Below are positions 17,864 to 27,284 of a stretch of DNA of 64,000 nucleotides, piece after piece. A program made the translations under genes and the position numbers. The stretch comes from UBA2256 sp964531105 (GTDB lineage: Bacteria > Spirochaetota > Spirochaetia > Treponematales > Rectinemataceae). The notes under the pieces were generated by a model. It was not told the origin of the DNA. It made no database searches and saw nothing but the letters and a program-made list of their open reading frames with translations. Each line of letters opens with the position of its first letter. Position 1 is the stretch's first letter. The DNA is taken from assembly GCA_964531105.1 (NCBI GenBank), contig CAZHFN010000004.1, forward strand, positions 1-64,000. The letters run 5' to 3'.

Positions 17864-18960
17864 AGCTGATCTTTGAAAAACGCAAGTCCACGGCGAAATC
17901 AGTACTCTTTGCCGTACCGGCCATTTCCTTCCTCATCTCCCTCATTCTCACCGGACTGGTGCTTCTGCTCTCCGGCGCCAACCCTTTTGAGACCTACAGC
18001 TCCATGGTCATCGGGGCATTTGGCTCGTCCAATGGTTTTTCAGAAACCCTGGTCAAGGCTATTCCCCTGGCTCTCACGGGTTTGGGTGTAGCACTGGCCT
18101 TCAAACTCCGCTTTTGGAATATCGGCGCAGAGGGCCAGCTTGTGGCGGGAGGCATAGCGGCATCCTGGGTAGCACTCTTCATAAGCCCTTCCCTGCCCTC
18201 CTTCCTCATACTTCCGCTCACGATTCTGGCAGGCTGCATGGCAGGTGCCGTCTGGGCCAGCATTCCAGGAGTTCTCAAGACCAGGCTTGCTGTGGATGAG
18301 ACCCTGGTCACGCTCATGCTGAACTACGTGGCTATCCTCTCTGCCGAATATCTCTACTACGGTCCTTGGAGGGATCCCAAGGGATATGGATTTCCTGGCT
18401 CGGCTCCCTTTCCTGATGCGGCCTGGCTGCCCAGGATTTTCGGCCGCGCCCATGTGGGCCTCTTTTTCGTGCCCATAATCGCCATCATCCTCTGGGTACT
18501 GCTGAGGCGCACTCGCTGGGGCTTTGAACTGAGCATCATTGGAGCCAGCCCCAGGGCTGCTCGGTATCAGGGCATCGCGGTGCAGAGGAATATCCTTCTC
18601 GCCGTGCTTCTTTCGGGGGCTATTTCGGGTCTGGCGGGAGCCGGCGAAGTGACCGGCATATCCCATCGCCTCCAGCAAGGCCTCAACCTGGGATATGGAT
18701 TCACCGCCATCATCATCGCATGGATGTCCCAGCTCAATCCCCTGGCTATTCCCTTCGTAGCCCTCCTCATGGGCGGCATCCTGGTAGGAGGCGATCAGGT
18801 ACAGATGATAATGGGTCTTCCTTCGGCCATGGGTACGGTGATGCAGGGACTGATTCTATTCCCCATGCTCGCCGGCTCGCTATTTACCGAGTACAGGGTA
18901 CGCCTGGTGGGCAGAAAGCCCGGGCGAGGCCAGGAATCCTGCGCCGAAGGAGAAGCCTGA
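17860..18960 (+). CDS. ABC transporter permease, purine nucleoside type (first)
   Basis: A 366-residue inner-membrane permease with about 8-10 helices. It carries the branched-chain/BMP-permease pattern FRFWNIGAEGQLVAGG-like (KLRFWNIGAEGQLVAG) in the N-terminal half and TRWGFELSIIGASPRAARYQGI in the coupling loop. It pairs with the next gene as the membrane channel of the BMP-type importer. It overlaps the ATPase stop by ATGA, and its own stop overlaps the next ATG, so subunit synthesis is coupled. Confidence 0.9.
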   Translation: MKLIFEKRKSTAKSVLFAVPAISFLISLILTGLVLLLSGANPFETYSSMVIGAFGSSNGFSETLVKAIPLALTGLGVALAFKLRFWNIGAEGQLVAGGIAASWVALFISPSLPSFLILPLTILAGCMAGAVWASIPGVLKTRLAVDETLVTLMLNYVAILSAEYLYYGPWRDPKGYGFPGSAPFPDAAWLPRIFGRAHVGLFFVPIIAIILWVLLRRTRWGFELSIIGASPRAARYQGIAVQRNILLAVLLSGAISGLAGAGEVTGISHRLQQGLNLGYGFTAIIIAWMSQLNPLAIPFVALLMGGILVGGDQVQMIMGLPSAMGTVMQGLILFPMLAGSLFTEYRVRLVGRKPGRGQESCAEGEA

Positions 18961-20065
18961 TGGATATGATCAGCTCGATTCTAGCCATTACGATACGGGC
19001 GGGCACCAGTCTGGTGTTCGCCACCATAGGCGAGATTCTCACCGAAAGAGCGGGCATCCTCAACCTGGGCATCGAGGGTATCATGCTCATGAGCGCCGTC
19101 ACGGGTTTTGCGGCATCCTTCTACACCCAGAATCTTTTTGTAGCCCTTCTGGTGGCAGCCTCCGTGGGAGCCGCCATGGCTGCCCTCCATGCCTTCCTCA
19201 CGGTGACTATGAGGGCCAACCAGGTAGTCTCCGGCCTCTCCATCACCCTCTTTGGCAGCGGTTTCGCCAGTTTCCTGGGCCTGCGTCTTGGACCTGCTTC
19301 CAACAACTTCAGGCTCGTAGGCCTGAAGGGTGCCCGCTTCATGCCCGCATCCNNNNNNNNNNNNNNNNNNNNNNNNNNNNNNNNNNNNNNNNNNNNNNNN
19401 NNNNNNNNNNNNNNNNNNNNNNNNNNNNNNNNNNNNNNNNNNNNNNNNNNNNTTCCAACAACTTCAGGCTCGTAGGCCTGAAGGGTGCCCGCTTCATGCC
19501 CGCATCCATCGAAGGCATTGCGGAAATCCCCATAGTCTGGGCTATATTCAACCAGGATCTCCTCACCTATGGGGTGTATATCCTCATACCCCTGGCTTGG
19601 TTCTACCTGTATAAAACCAGGCCGGGATTGTGGCTAAGATCCATAGGCGAGGATCCGCAGACCGCCGACGCCATGGGCATCGATGTGATAAAGGCCAAGT
19701 ACTTCTACACAATTCTCGGTGGCATCTTCATCGCCATGGGGGGAGCCCACCTCTCCCTCTCCTACACTCCAGGCTGGGCGGAAAACATCACCGGGGGCCG
19801 CGGCTGGATTGTCGTTGCCCTGGTTATTTTCTCCATGTGGAATCCCGCTCGCTCCCTCTGGGGAGCATTGCTCTTCGGAGGCATCAACGCCGTGCAGTTC
19901 AGGCTCCAGGCTTCGGGCACCACAATACCGGCGGCCTTCCTCAATATGCTGCCCTATCTGGGCACAATCGCGGTGCTGGTGCTCATGACCTGGTGGGAAG
20001 CCCTCTCCAAAAAAGTAGGTGCTCCAGCAGCCCTTAGCCAGGCTTACATGAGGGAGGATAAGTAG
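18960..20065 (+). CDS. ABC transporter permease, purine nucleoside type (second), split by an N gap
   Basis: With the gap and the 55-base duplicate removed, this is a 316-residue permease. It contains FATIGEILTERAGILNLGIEGIMLMSA near residue 20-45, characteristic of the second permease in this family, and the coupling loop RPGLWLRSIGEDPQTADAMGIDV. The start at 18960 overlaps the previous stop and has GAAGGAG upstream. It finishes the four-gene importer. The next gene, adenine deaminase, follows after 83 bases. Confidence 0.9.
19353..19452. other. Scaffold gap (100 N) with 55-bp duplicated flanks
   Basis: Bases 19298-19352 recur at 19453-19507; no sequence is missing from the permease gene. 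Confidence 0.95.
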
Positions 20066-20148
20066 CCAGCCCGAAGAGGAGAAAAACGTTGCGTCTCCCG
20101 GCGTTTCCGGCTATCATTGAAGGCCTGCAGACCACCTGGGGAGGCGCA

Positions 20149-21870
20149 ATGGACAAGGAACGAATCGACTCGGCCGCCGGCAGGTCACTCTGCGACCTGA
20201 GGCTCACCGGGTGCAGGCTTGTCGATGTCCTGGGCGGACGCATTATCGAGGATGCCTGCGTTTCCATCAGAAACGGCCATGTCGTCGGCATCAACGATCC
20301 GCTGGAAGCTCGTCAAACCATAGACCTCAAAGGAAAATATCTGGCACCGGGGCTTATAGACGCCCATGTGCACATAGAGTCATCACTCCTAACGCCGCCT
20401 GAGTATGCCAAAGTAGTCCTGCCCCGAGGCACCACCACCGTGGTGGCCGATCCTCACGAGATCGTGAATGTGCTGGGCTATGACGGCATGCGTTTCATGC
20501 TGACCGCTTCCGAAGGCCTGCCTTTGGATATCTTTTTCATGGTCCCCTCCTGCGTGCCCGCCACCGAGTTCGACACCTCCGGAGCAGCCCTCTACGCCTC
20601 GGATATGTATCCCTTCTTGCACGATCAGCGTGTGCTCGGTCTCGGAGAAGTGATGAACTATCCGGGGGTTCTGGCCAGGGAACAGGGCCTCATGGACAAG
20701 ATCGCATTCTTTGCAAGCGCACGCAAACCCATAGATGGGCACGCCCCCGGGCTTTCGGGCCCGGCGCTCTCGGCCTATATCATGGCCGGCATCGGTTCGG
20801 ATCATGAATGCACCAGCCCCGAAGAGGCTATGGAGAAACTCTCCAAGGGTATGTACATCATGCTCAGGGAGGGCTCCACCGCCAAAGATCTTCGCAGCCT
20901 CCTGCCCGCGATAAAGCCCAATAACGCCACCCGTTTCATGCTCTGCTCCGACGACAGGCACTCCAACGATCTCAGGGATGAAGGCCACATGGACCATGCC
21001 CTGAGACTTCTGCTTTCAGGGGGCATTGAGCCTGTGGATGCCTTCAGAATCGCCAGTCTCAACGCCACCCAGTGGTTTGGGATGAGGGAATTCGGGGCTA
21101 TCGCTCCAGGCTGCAAGGCCGATTTCGTCGTTTTTTCCTCGTTCCAGGACTTCCGGGCTGAACAGGTATTCAAGGCTGGCAATCTTATAGCCGAGCAGGG
21201 CAGGCTTCTGGAGGATTTCAGCGTTAGGCCTATGCCAATCAGGGATTCGGTCAATCTCAAACTTCTGTCAGCCGGGGATTTCTCCATACCGGATAAATCC
21301 AAGGCCATAAGAGTCATAGAGACCAAGCCAGGCTCCATAATCACAGGACAGGGAATCGAAAGACCCACGTTAAAAAACGGGCTCTGCGTATCGGACGTGG
21401 AAAGGGACTTGCTGAAAATATTCGTCATAGAGCGCCATTCGGGCTCAGGCAGAATTGGCAAGGGCTTCATCCGCGGCCTGGGCCTTAAGAGGGGCGCCTT
21501 GGGCGGCACGATCAGCCACGATTCGCACAATATGATTATCGCCGGGGTGGATGACGTATCCATATTCAAGGCAGCCCGACATCTGAACAAGCTCAAGGGA
21601 GGGCTTGTGTATGCAGTGGGCGAGCAGATTCTCATGGATCTGCCCCTGCCAGTAGCGGGACTCATGAGCGACAGGAATGCTGACTTCGTGATCGACAGGC
21701 TGAGGAGCTTCGAGGAACTCTTTGTGAAGGAAGGGATCGGCAACGCCTCACCCCTCATGACCCTTTCTTTTATGGCTTTGCCGGTAATTCCCAGTCTTAG
21801 GATCACCGATGCCGGCCTCATAGATGTGGATCGCTTCAGCCCGGTGGACCTCTACGCGGATTACGTATGA
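20149..21870 (+). CDS. ade: Adenine deaminase
   Basis: A 573-residue amidohydrolase that converts adenine to hypoxanthine plus ammonia. The metal-binding motif is GLIDAHVHIESS, followed by PRGTTTVVADPHEIVNVLG, the ligand region GHAPGLSG, DHECTSPEEA and CSDDRHSNDL. The C-terminal extension GGTISHDSHNMIIAGV is specific to Ade enzymes. The ATG at 20149 is chosen because GGGGAGG is 6 bases upstream; an upstream TTG frame has no homology-like content. It links the importer to the dehydrogenase that oxidises hypoxanthine. Confidence 0.95.
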   Translation: MDKERIDSAAGRSLCDLRLTGCRLVDVLGGRIIEDACVSIRNGHVVGINDPLEARQTIDLKGKYLAPGLIDAHVHIESSLLTPPEYAKVVLPRGTTTVVADPHEIVNVLGYDGMRFMLTASEGLPLDIFFMVPSCVPATEFDTSGAALYASDMYPFLHDQRVLGLGEVMNYPGVLAREQGLMDKIAFFASARKPIDGHAPGLSGPALSAYIMAGIGSDHECTSPEEAMEKLSKGMYIMLREGSTAKDLRSLLPAIKPNNATRFMLCSDDRHSNDLRDEGHMDHALRLLLSGGIEPVDAFRIASLNATQWFGMREFGAIAPGCKADFVVFSSFQDFRAEQVFKAGNLIAEQGRLLEDFSVRPMPIRDSVNLKLLSAGDFSIPDKSKAIRVIETKPGSIITGQGIERPTLKNGLCVSDVERDLLKIFVIERHSGSGRIGKGFIRGLGLKRGALGGTISHDSHNMIIAGVDDVSIFKAARHLNKLKGGLVYAVGEQILMDLPLPVAGLMSDRNADFVIDRLRSFEELFVKEGIGNASPLMTLSFMALPVIPSLRITDAGLIDVDRFSPVDLYADYV

Positions 21871-21897
21871 TCCAAAAACTAAGTCGAGAGTGGAAGA

Positions 21898-23726
21898 ATG
21901 AGAATACTTGTAAATGACACCTGGGTAAGCCCCAGCACATCCCCTGGCCAGCCGGCCCTGGATTTTATCAGACAGGAAATGGGACTCAAAGGTACCAAGG
22001 AAGGCTGCAGGGAGGGCGATTGCGGAGCCTGCGCGGTGCTGGTGGGCGAATTCTGCAGGGAAGCCGCGCCAGGCAAGGCTGATGAGAAAAAAAAATCACG
22101 AACCTCAGGTTTTCCGCTTCATAGCCCCGGCACAGCGAAAGCTATCCCCCGCTACAGGGCTATGCCCTCCTGCCTCCTGGCCCTGGCGGAACTGGACGGC
22201 AAGCACCTCATAACAATTGAAGGCCTTGCCTCGGTGTCCGAGGGCTTGAGCCCTGTCATGAAGGCCTTTCTCCAGGAAAACGCCAGCCAATGCGGGTTCT
22301 GCAGCCCCGGTTTTATGATCAGCCTGAGCGCCTGGCTGGCGGGCAGCGCCGTCCTCGATATCGAAGGAGCCTTGAAGGCCGTGGATGGCAACCTCTGCCG
22401 CTGCACGGGTTATGGGTCTATACGCAGGGCGGCGGAAATTCNNNNNNNNNNNNNNNNNNNNNNNNNNNNNNNNNNNNNNNNNNNNNNNNNNNNNNNNNNN
22501 NNNNNNNNNNNNNNNNNNNNNNNNNNNNNNNNNNNNNNNNNGGCAACCTCTGCCGCTGCACGGGTTATGGGTCTATACGCAGGGCGGCGGAAATTCTCGT
22601 GAAGGAATTTGCCGACCTACCCGCCGAAGGTCTGGCGAGGCTCGAATGTCTTGTGGAGCGCAGTGTATTGCCCGCTTCGGTGCTGGAGTTTGCTTCTCTT
22701 GCAGGTATGGATGGCCACAAAACGGAAGATGAAAAAACTAAAATGCCTTTAATGGACAAAGAAAATTCGGATTCCAGGATCTTCCTGGGCGGGGGCACGG
22801 ATTACTATGTGCGCAATCCCGAGCCTCTCGATGGATTCTCTCCCCTTCTTCTGGGCAGCTCCTCGGAATTTTCGGGCATCGAAAGAGTGGACAGCGAAGC
22901 CAAACCCTGGCTTCGACTGGGGGCCGCCCTGAGGATCAGCGATTTTTTTGCCTCTCAGGCCGTGCGCGAGAGCATTCCCGGCATAGAGGAATATGAAGGG
23001 CTCTTCGCCAGCACACTGGTACGCAATCTGGCCACTATTGGCGGCAATATTGTCAACGCTTCACCTGTAGCCGATATGAGCGCCATTCTACTTAGTCTGG
23101 GAGCCTTGGCAGAAATATCCAAGACTTCAACAAGCAGCCTGGAGCATAGGCGGCTGCCTTTGGAAAAATTCTTCCTAGGCTATAAAAGTGTAGACCTCCA
23201 GCCCGGAGAATTTCTCTCTGCTATCTACATACCCGCCAGTCCCGAGGGCTCGGAGTTCTCCACTTCAGGATCCTACGATGGTGAGCAGAGCGGTGAATCT
23301 CTTACAGGGCGTTTCGAGGGAGGTATTGGTTTCGGAGCCAAGGGCGGCAAGCTGTTTTTTTCCTTCGAAAAAATCGCCAAGCGGCAGGCTTTGGACATAG
23401 CTGCGGTCAATACGGCTATGGCCTTCCGCCTGGACGATACCGTAGCCCGATCGGTACGCATCAGCGCCGGCGGCGTCGCCGAAATTCCTCTCCTTCTACC
23501 CAAGGCCGCCGCCCTCATGGAGGGAAGCAGGATCAAGGGAGCTAAAGCCAAGGACCTGGCCGAGCTTTGCAGCTATGTTTCCCGGGTTGCGCAGGAAGAA
23601 GTGAGGCCTATCGGCGACGTAAGGGGTTCTGCGCTCTACAGGCGGGCTATGGTAGGCCGCCTTATCAAGGCTCATTTCCTTCGCTTTTTCGCCAGGGATG
23701 GCATTGCCGAGGAGCTTGAACCATGA
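21898..23726 (+). CDS. xdhA: Xanthine dehydrogenase small subunit, 2Fe-2S plus FAD domains
   Basis: After gap collapse, 557 residues. Residues 1-180 hold two [2Fe-2S] clusters: CREGDCGAC (plant-type), a further Cys in MPSCLLAL, then CGFCSPG and CRCTG. Residues about 230-470 are the FAD domain, with FLGGGTDYYV and LATIGGNIVNASPVAD. The C-terminal CO-dehydrogenase flavoprotein domain contains RPIGDVRGSALYRR. It passes electrons from the Mo subunit encoded next to NAD or another acceptor. It carries an unusual insertion (about residues 61-82, KADEKKKSRTSGFP) between the first cluster and the fourth Cys. Its stop overlaps xdhB. Confidence 0.92.
22442..22541. other. Scaffold gap (100 N) with 55-bp duplicated flanks
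   Basis: Bases 22387-22441 recur at 22542-22596. Collapsing them restores the XdhA frame right after the last FeS cysteine motif. Confidence 0.95.
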
Positions 23727-25987
23727 AAAGCATGGATGATTCCCTCCAGCATCTGAAAGGCGAAACCAGGTACCTGGACGATCTGGGCGAAACAAGGGAT
23801 TGCCTCCAGGCGGCGGTAAGGCTTTCCGGAAGCGCCAGGGGCAGAATTCTCTCCATCGATCCTGAGCCTGCACTCGCCCTGGATGCTTCGGTACAGGTTA
23901 TTTTAGCCTCGGATATTCCGGGAGAAAACCAAATTGGTTTTACAAAGCCCGATGAGCTGGTCTTGCCCGAGACCAAATGGGAATACTGGGGGCAGCCCAT
24001 AGCACTGGTGCTTGCGCGCACAAGGGCGCTGGCCAGGAGAGCAGCCGCCGCCCTGGCTGTGCAGGCGGAAAATCTGCCGGCCTGCACCGACCCCAGGGCG
24101 GCGGCTGCCGCGGCCGACTTTGTTCTGCCCTCCCGCAGCATCGCCTGGGGAGACAGTGGAAAGGCCTTTCTAGACTGCGCTGTAGTAGTATCGGGCAGGG
24201 TGGACTCCGGCGGTCAGGAGCATGTATATCTGGAGACTCAGGGCGCCTATGCGGAAATGAGAGATAATGGCTCGGTTTTTGTCGTTTCCAGCACCCAGAG
24301 CCCCACCGGGGTCCAGCGCGCGATAGCCCGGAGCCTCGGTCTGCCCATGAACAAGGTGGAGGTGGAAGCCAGAAAGCTGGGGGGAGCCTTTGGAGGCAAG
24401 GAAGACCAAGCCGCCATCTGGGCGTGCCTAGCCGCCCTAGGGGCAAGAATCAGCGGCAAACCTGTAAAACTCTACCTGGACAGGAAGACCGACCTCTGCG
24501 CCACGGGCAAGCGTCACCCCTATACTAGCGATTTCAGAATAGGGGCCGACAAGGAAGGCAGGATACTCGCCTTCGAAGCCGAGTATTTCCAGAATTCCGG
24601 CAGCACCTGCGATCTTTCGCCCGCCATTCTCTCCAGAACCCTCCTTCACGCTACAGGCTCCTATAAGGTGCCCAATGTGAAGGTAACGGGTCATATGTGC
24701 CGTACAAACCTTCCCTCTTTCACAGCCTTCCGCGGCTTTGGAGCCCCCCAGGCATTCTTTGTCTTCGAATCGGCGCTGGACGCCCTTGCGCAGCGCTTAG
24801 GCATCCCACGGGAGGAAGTACAGAAAAAAAACCTCTACCAGGAGGGCGACCATACCTATTTCGGCATGCCCCTTCAGTCTGTGCGGGCGGAGGAAGCCTT
24901 CGACAGGCTTATAGAAAAAACCGCATGGAAAGACCTGAAAGCTGGAATCGACTCATTCAATGCGAACCATAGGATGGAGAAGAAAGGCGCCGCAATCATT
25001 CCCGTCTGTTTCGGCATATCCTTTACAAAGCTTCCAATGAACCAGGCAGGAGCTTTAGTCCATATTTACCAAGACGGATCGGTTTTAGTCTCCACTGGGG
25101 CTATAGAAATGGGCCAGCAAGTATCCCGCAAGATTGGGATAGTCGCCGCCAGAACCCTGGGCATCCCCAAGGAATGGGTGAGGGTGGAGCGCACTTCCAC
25201 CCTTACTGTGGCCAATACTGTACCCACTGCAGCCAGCACCGGCAGCGATCTCAACGGAATGGCCGCCGCCCTTGCCTGCCAGGAACTTCGAGCCAGGCTC
25301 CTTACCAAGGCTGCCGACCTGCTCTCTGCCCAATCAGGGGATATGGATATAAGAAACGGAGAAATCTTCCATGAAGGCAAAAAAGCCGAGCTGTCCTGGC
25401 AAAAACTAGTGGAGGAGGCCCACGGAACAAGGATCGATCTATCGGCCCACGGCTTCTACGCCACACCCGGACTCTTCTACGATATGAAGACCGAGAGGGG
25501 TAAACCCTTTGCCTACCATGTCTACGGAGCAGCGGCAGCAGTGGTCAGGCTGGACGTGCTGAGGGCTCGCTGCAAGGTGGAGTCGGTTACGATAGTCCAT
25601 GATTCGGGCAACAGCCTGGACGAAGCGGTGGATTTAGGCCAGATAGAGGGTGCCTTCGCCCAGGGACTGGGCTGGACCCTCCTGGAGGATCTGCGCTTCA
25701 GCAAGGAGGGCAGGCTTCTCTCCGACAGCCTCTCCACCTACAAGCTGCCCGATGCCTCCTTCATGCCCGAAAGGCTGGATATCGAGTTTCTGCCCGATAG
25801 GGAAAACCCTTATACTCCCTTTAATTCCAAGGCCGTAGGCGAACCGCCTCTCCAGTACGGCATCGCCGCCTACTTTGCCCTCCTGGACGCACTAAGAGCG
25901 GCTAAGCCCGAAGGAAATGCCTTTTATGATCTGCCCTTCATTCCTGAGAAGATCGAAGCCTTCCTGAGTGGGAGAAATCCATGCTGA
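23723..25987 (+). CDS. xdhB: Xanthine dehydrogenase molybdenum subunit
   Basis: A 754-residue molybdopterin-binding subunit. It has the cofactor contact loop KLGGAFGGKEDQAA, the active-site Arg region FTAFRGFGAPQAFFVFE, VSTGAIEMGQQVSRKI (Gln contact to the cofactor), and the catalytic Glu in KAVGEPPLQYGI near the end. It hydroxylates hypoxanthine to xanthine and xanthine to urate at the Mo centre. It is co-translated with xdhA, and its stop overlaps the start of the hydantoinase-like gene. The split XdhA/XdhB layout differs from the XdhD-type enzyme at 40289, so the two probably have different substrates. Confidence 0.92.
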   Translation: MKSMDDSLQHLKGETRYLDDLGETRDCLQAAVRLSGSARGRILSIDPEPALALDASVQVILASDIPGENQIGFTKPDELVLPETKWEYWGQPIALVLARTRALARRAAAALAVQAENLPACTDPRAAAAAADFVLPSRSIAWGDSGKAFLDCAVVVSGRVDSGGQEHVYLETQGAYAEMRDNGSVFVVSSTQSPTGVQRAIARSLGLPMNKVEVEARKLGGAFGGKEDQAAIWACLAALGARISGKPVKLYLDRKTDLCATGKRHPYTSDFRIGADKEGRILAFEAEYFQNSGSTCDLSPAILSRTLLHATGSYKVPNVKVTGHMCRTNLPSFTAFRGFGAPQAFFVFESALDALAQRLGIPREEVQKKNLYQEGDHTYFGMPLQSVRAEEAFDRLIEKTAWKDLKAGIDSFNANHRMEKKGAAIIPVCFGISFTKLPMNQAGALVHIYQDGSVLVSTGAIEMGQQVSRKIGIVAARTLGIPKEWVRVERTSTLTVANTVPTAASTGSDLNGMAAALACQELRARLLTKAADLLSAQSGDMDIRNGEIFHEGKKAELSWQKLVEEAHGTRIDLSAHGFYATPGLFYDMKTERGKPFAYHVYGAAAAVVRLDVLRARCKVESVTIVHDSGNSLDEAVDLGQIEGAFAQGLGWTLLEDLRFSKEGRLLSDSLSTYKLPDASFMPERLDIEFLPDRENPYTPFNSKAVGEPPLQYGIAAYFALLDALRAAKPEGNAFYDLPFIPEKIEAFLSGRNPC

Positions 25988-27284
25988 TCAGGAATGTCCT
26001 TGCAGCCCTTCCGGAAGAGGAGGATTTCAAGAGGGTACAGCTGCGCGTCCGAGGCTCCAGGATCGAGAAAATCAGCGGTGANNNNNNNNNNNNNNNNNNN
26101 NNNNNNNNNNNNNNNNNNNNNNNNNNNNNNNNNNNNNNNNNNNNNNNNNNNNNNNNNNNNNNNNNNNNNNNNNNNNNNNNNTGGTGGACTACGGCTTTTT
26201 TGGAGGACTGCAGGGCATGGCCGATGAGGAAGAGATTGTCCAGACCGTGGAGGCCTTGGCCTCTGAGGTGCTGGGATTTAAATGCTATTTCATCTCTGGG
26301 ATGGATAGCTTCCACGCCGTCTCGGAAGGCCAGTTTAAAGCGGCGATTCAAGCCTGCGACAAGGCAGGCCGTCCCCTTCTCCTCCATGCCGAGGATCCCG
26401 ATATCATTGCCCAGGCCGAGGCCGCCTTACTCACATATAGGGAGACAGTCAGGGGGGATAAAGCCGAAAAAAAGGGGACAGGCCATAGCTGGCGGGACTA
26501 CTACGCATCCAGGCCCATGGAAGCGGAGATTGCGGCCTGCGTCAAAGCCCTGAGCCTGGCTGCCGACAAGGCTCAAACCCTGCACATAGTCCATGTGGGA
26601 ACCGCCAAAGCCGCGTCCCTGGCCAAGGCCGCCGGCGCCTCCTGCGAAACCTGCGCCCACTATCTGGCCTTCGATGAAGAAGACTTCTCCCGCCTGGGAG
26701 CTTCTCTCAAGACCGCTCCGCCAGTAAAGGAAGCCGCCCAGAAGGCCCTGCTATGGAGACATCTGACCGAAGGAACTATCGATTTTATTACCTCAGACCA
26801 TGCGGGGGCTCCGGACTATGAAAAGTTCACCTCCGATCCCTTAAGATCCTACGGCGGGATTCCAGGCACCGGTACTCTCTTTCCCTACCTCTTGTCCGAA
26901 GGTCTCTTCGCGAAAAGAATGAAGCTTAGGGACTTTGTCCGGGCTGTGTCCGAAGGAGCAGCCCGACGCTATGGAATCGACGGAGCCAAGGGTAGCCTTA
27001 AACCTGGCATGGATGCCGATTTCGTGCTGGTAGATCCAGATGCCACGAGTCTCCTGCAGGCCGATGACATGATGAGCAAAAGCCATATCAGCCCTTTCAC
27101 AGGCATGAGGCTCGCCGGCCGAATCGCGGGCACCTTTGTGAGAGGATCCTGTGTGTATGCAACTCCCTGCCTGAGCGCCAAGGGATTAGTTTCTACTAAC
27201 CGGACAAGGCCCGGGCAGTCCCAGGGATGGATTAACGCGAGCCCAGGAAGCGGCAAATTTCTACGATGGGGATATACACCATGA
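25981..27284 (+). CDS. hyuA: Dihydropyrimidinase/hydantoinase-family amidohydrolase (HyuA-like), internal gap
   Basis: A cyclic-amide hydrolase interrupted by a real gap; about 400 residues are visible against about 460 in E. coli HyuA, so roughly 60 residues are hidden, including the N-terminal HxH metal ligands. Visible are the carbamylated-Lys region GFKCYFISG, HAEDPD, the His ligands in LHIVHVGTAKAASL, the catalytic Asp in SDHAGAP and the substrate loop GIPGTGTLFPYLL. These enzymes open hydantoin or dihydropyrimidine rings. In the anaerobic purine cluster this would hydrolyse a ring of a reduced or opened purine product. It overlaps xdhB and ygfK. Confidence 0.85.
26082..26181. other. Scaffold gap (100 N), genuine missing sequence
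   Basis: The flanks are not duplicated. Protein length against the family suggests about 180 missing bases, including the first metal-binding motif of the hydantoinase. Confidence 0.85.
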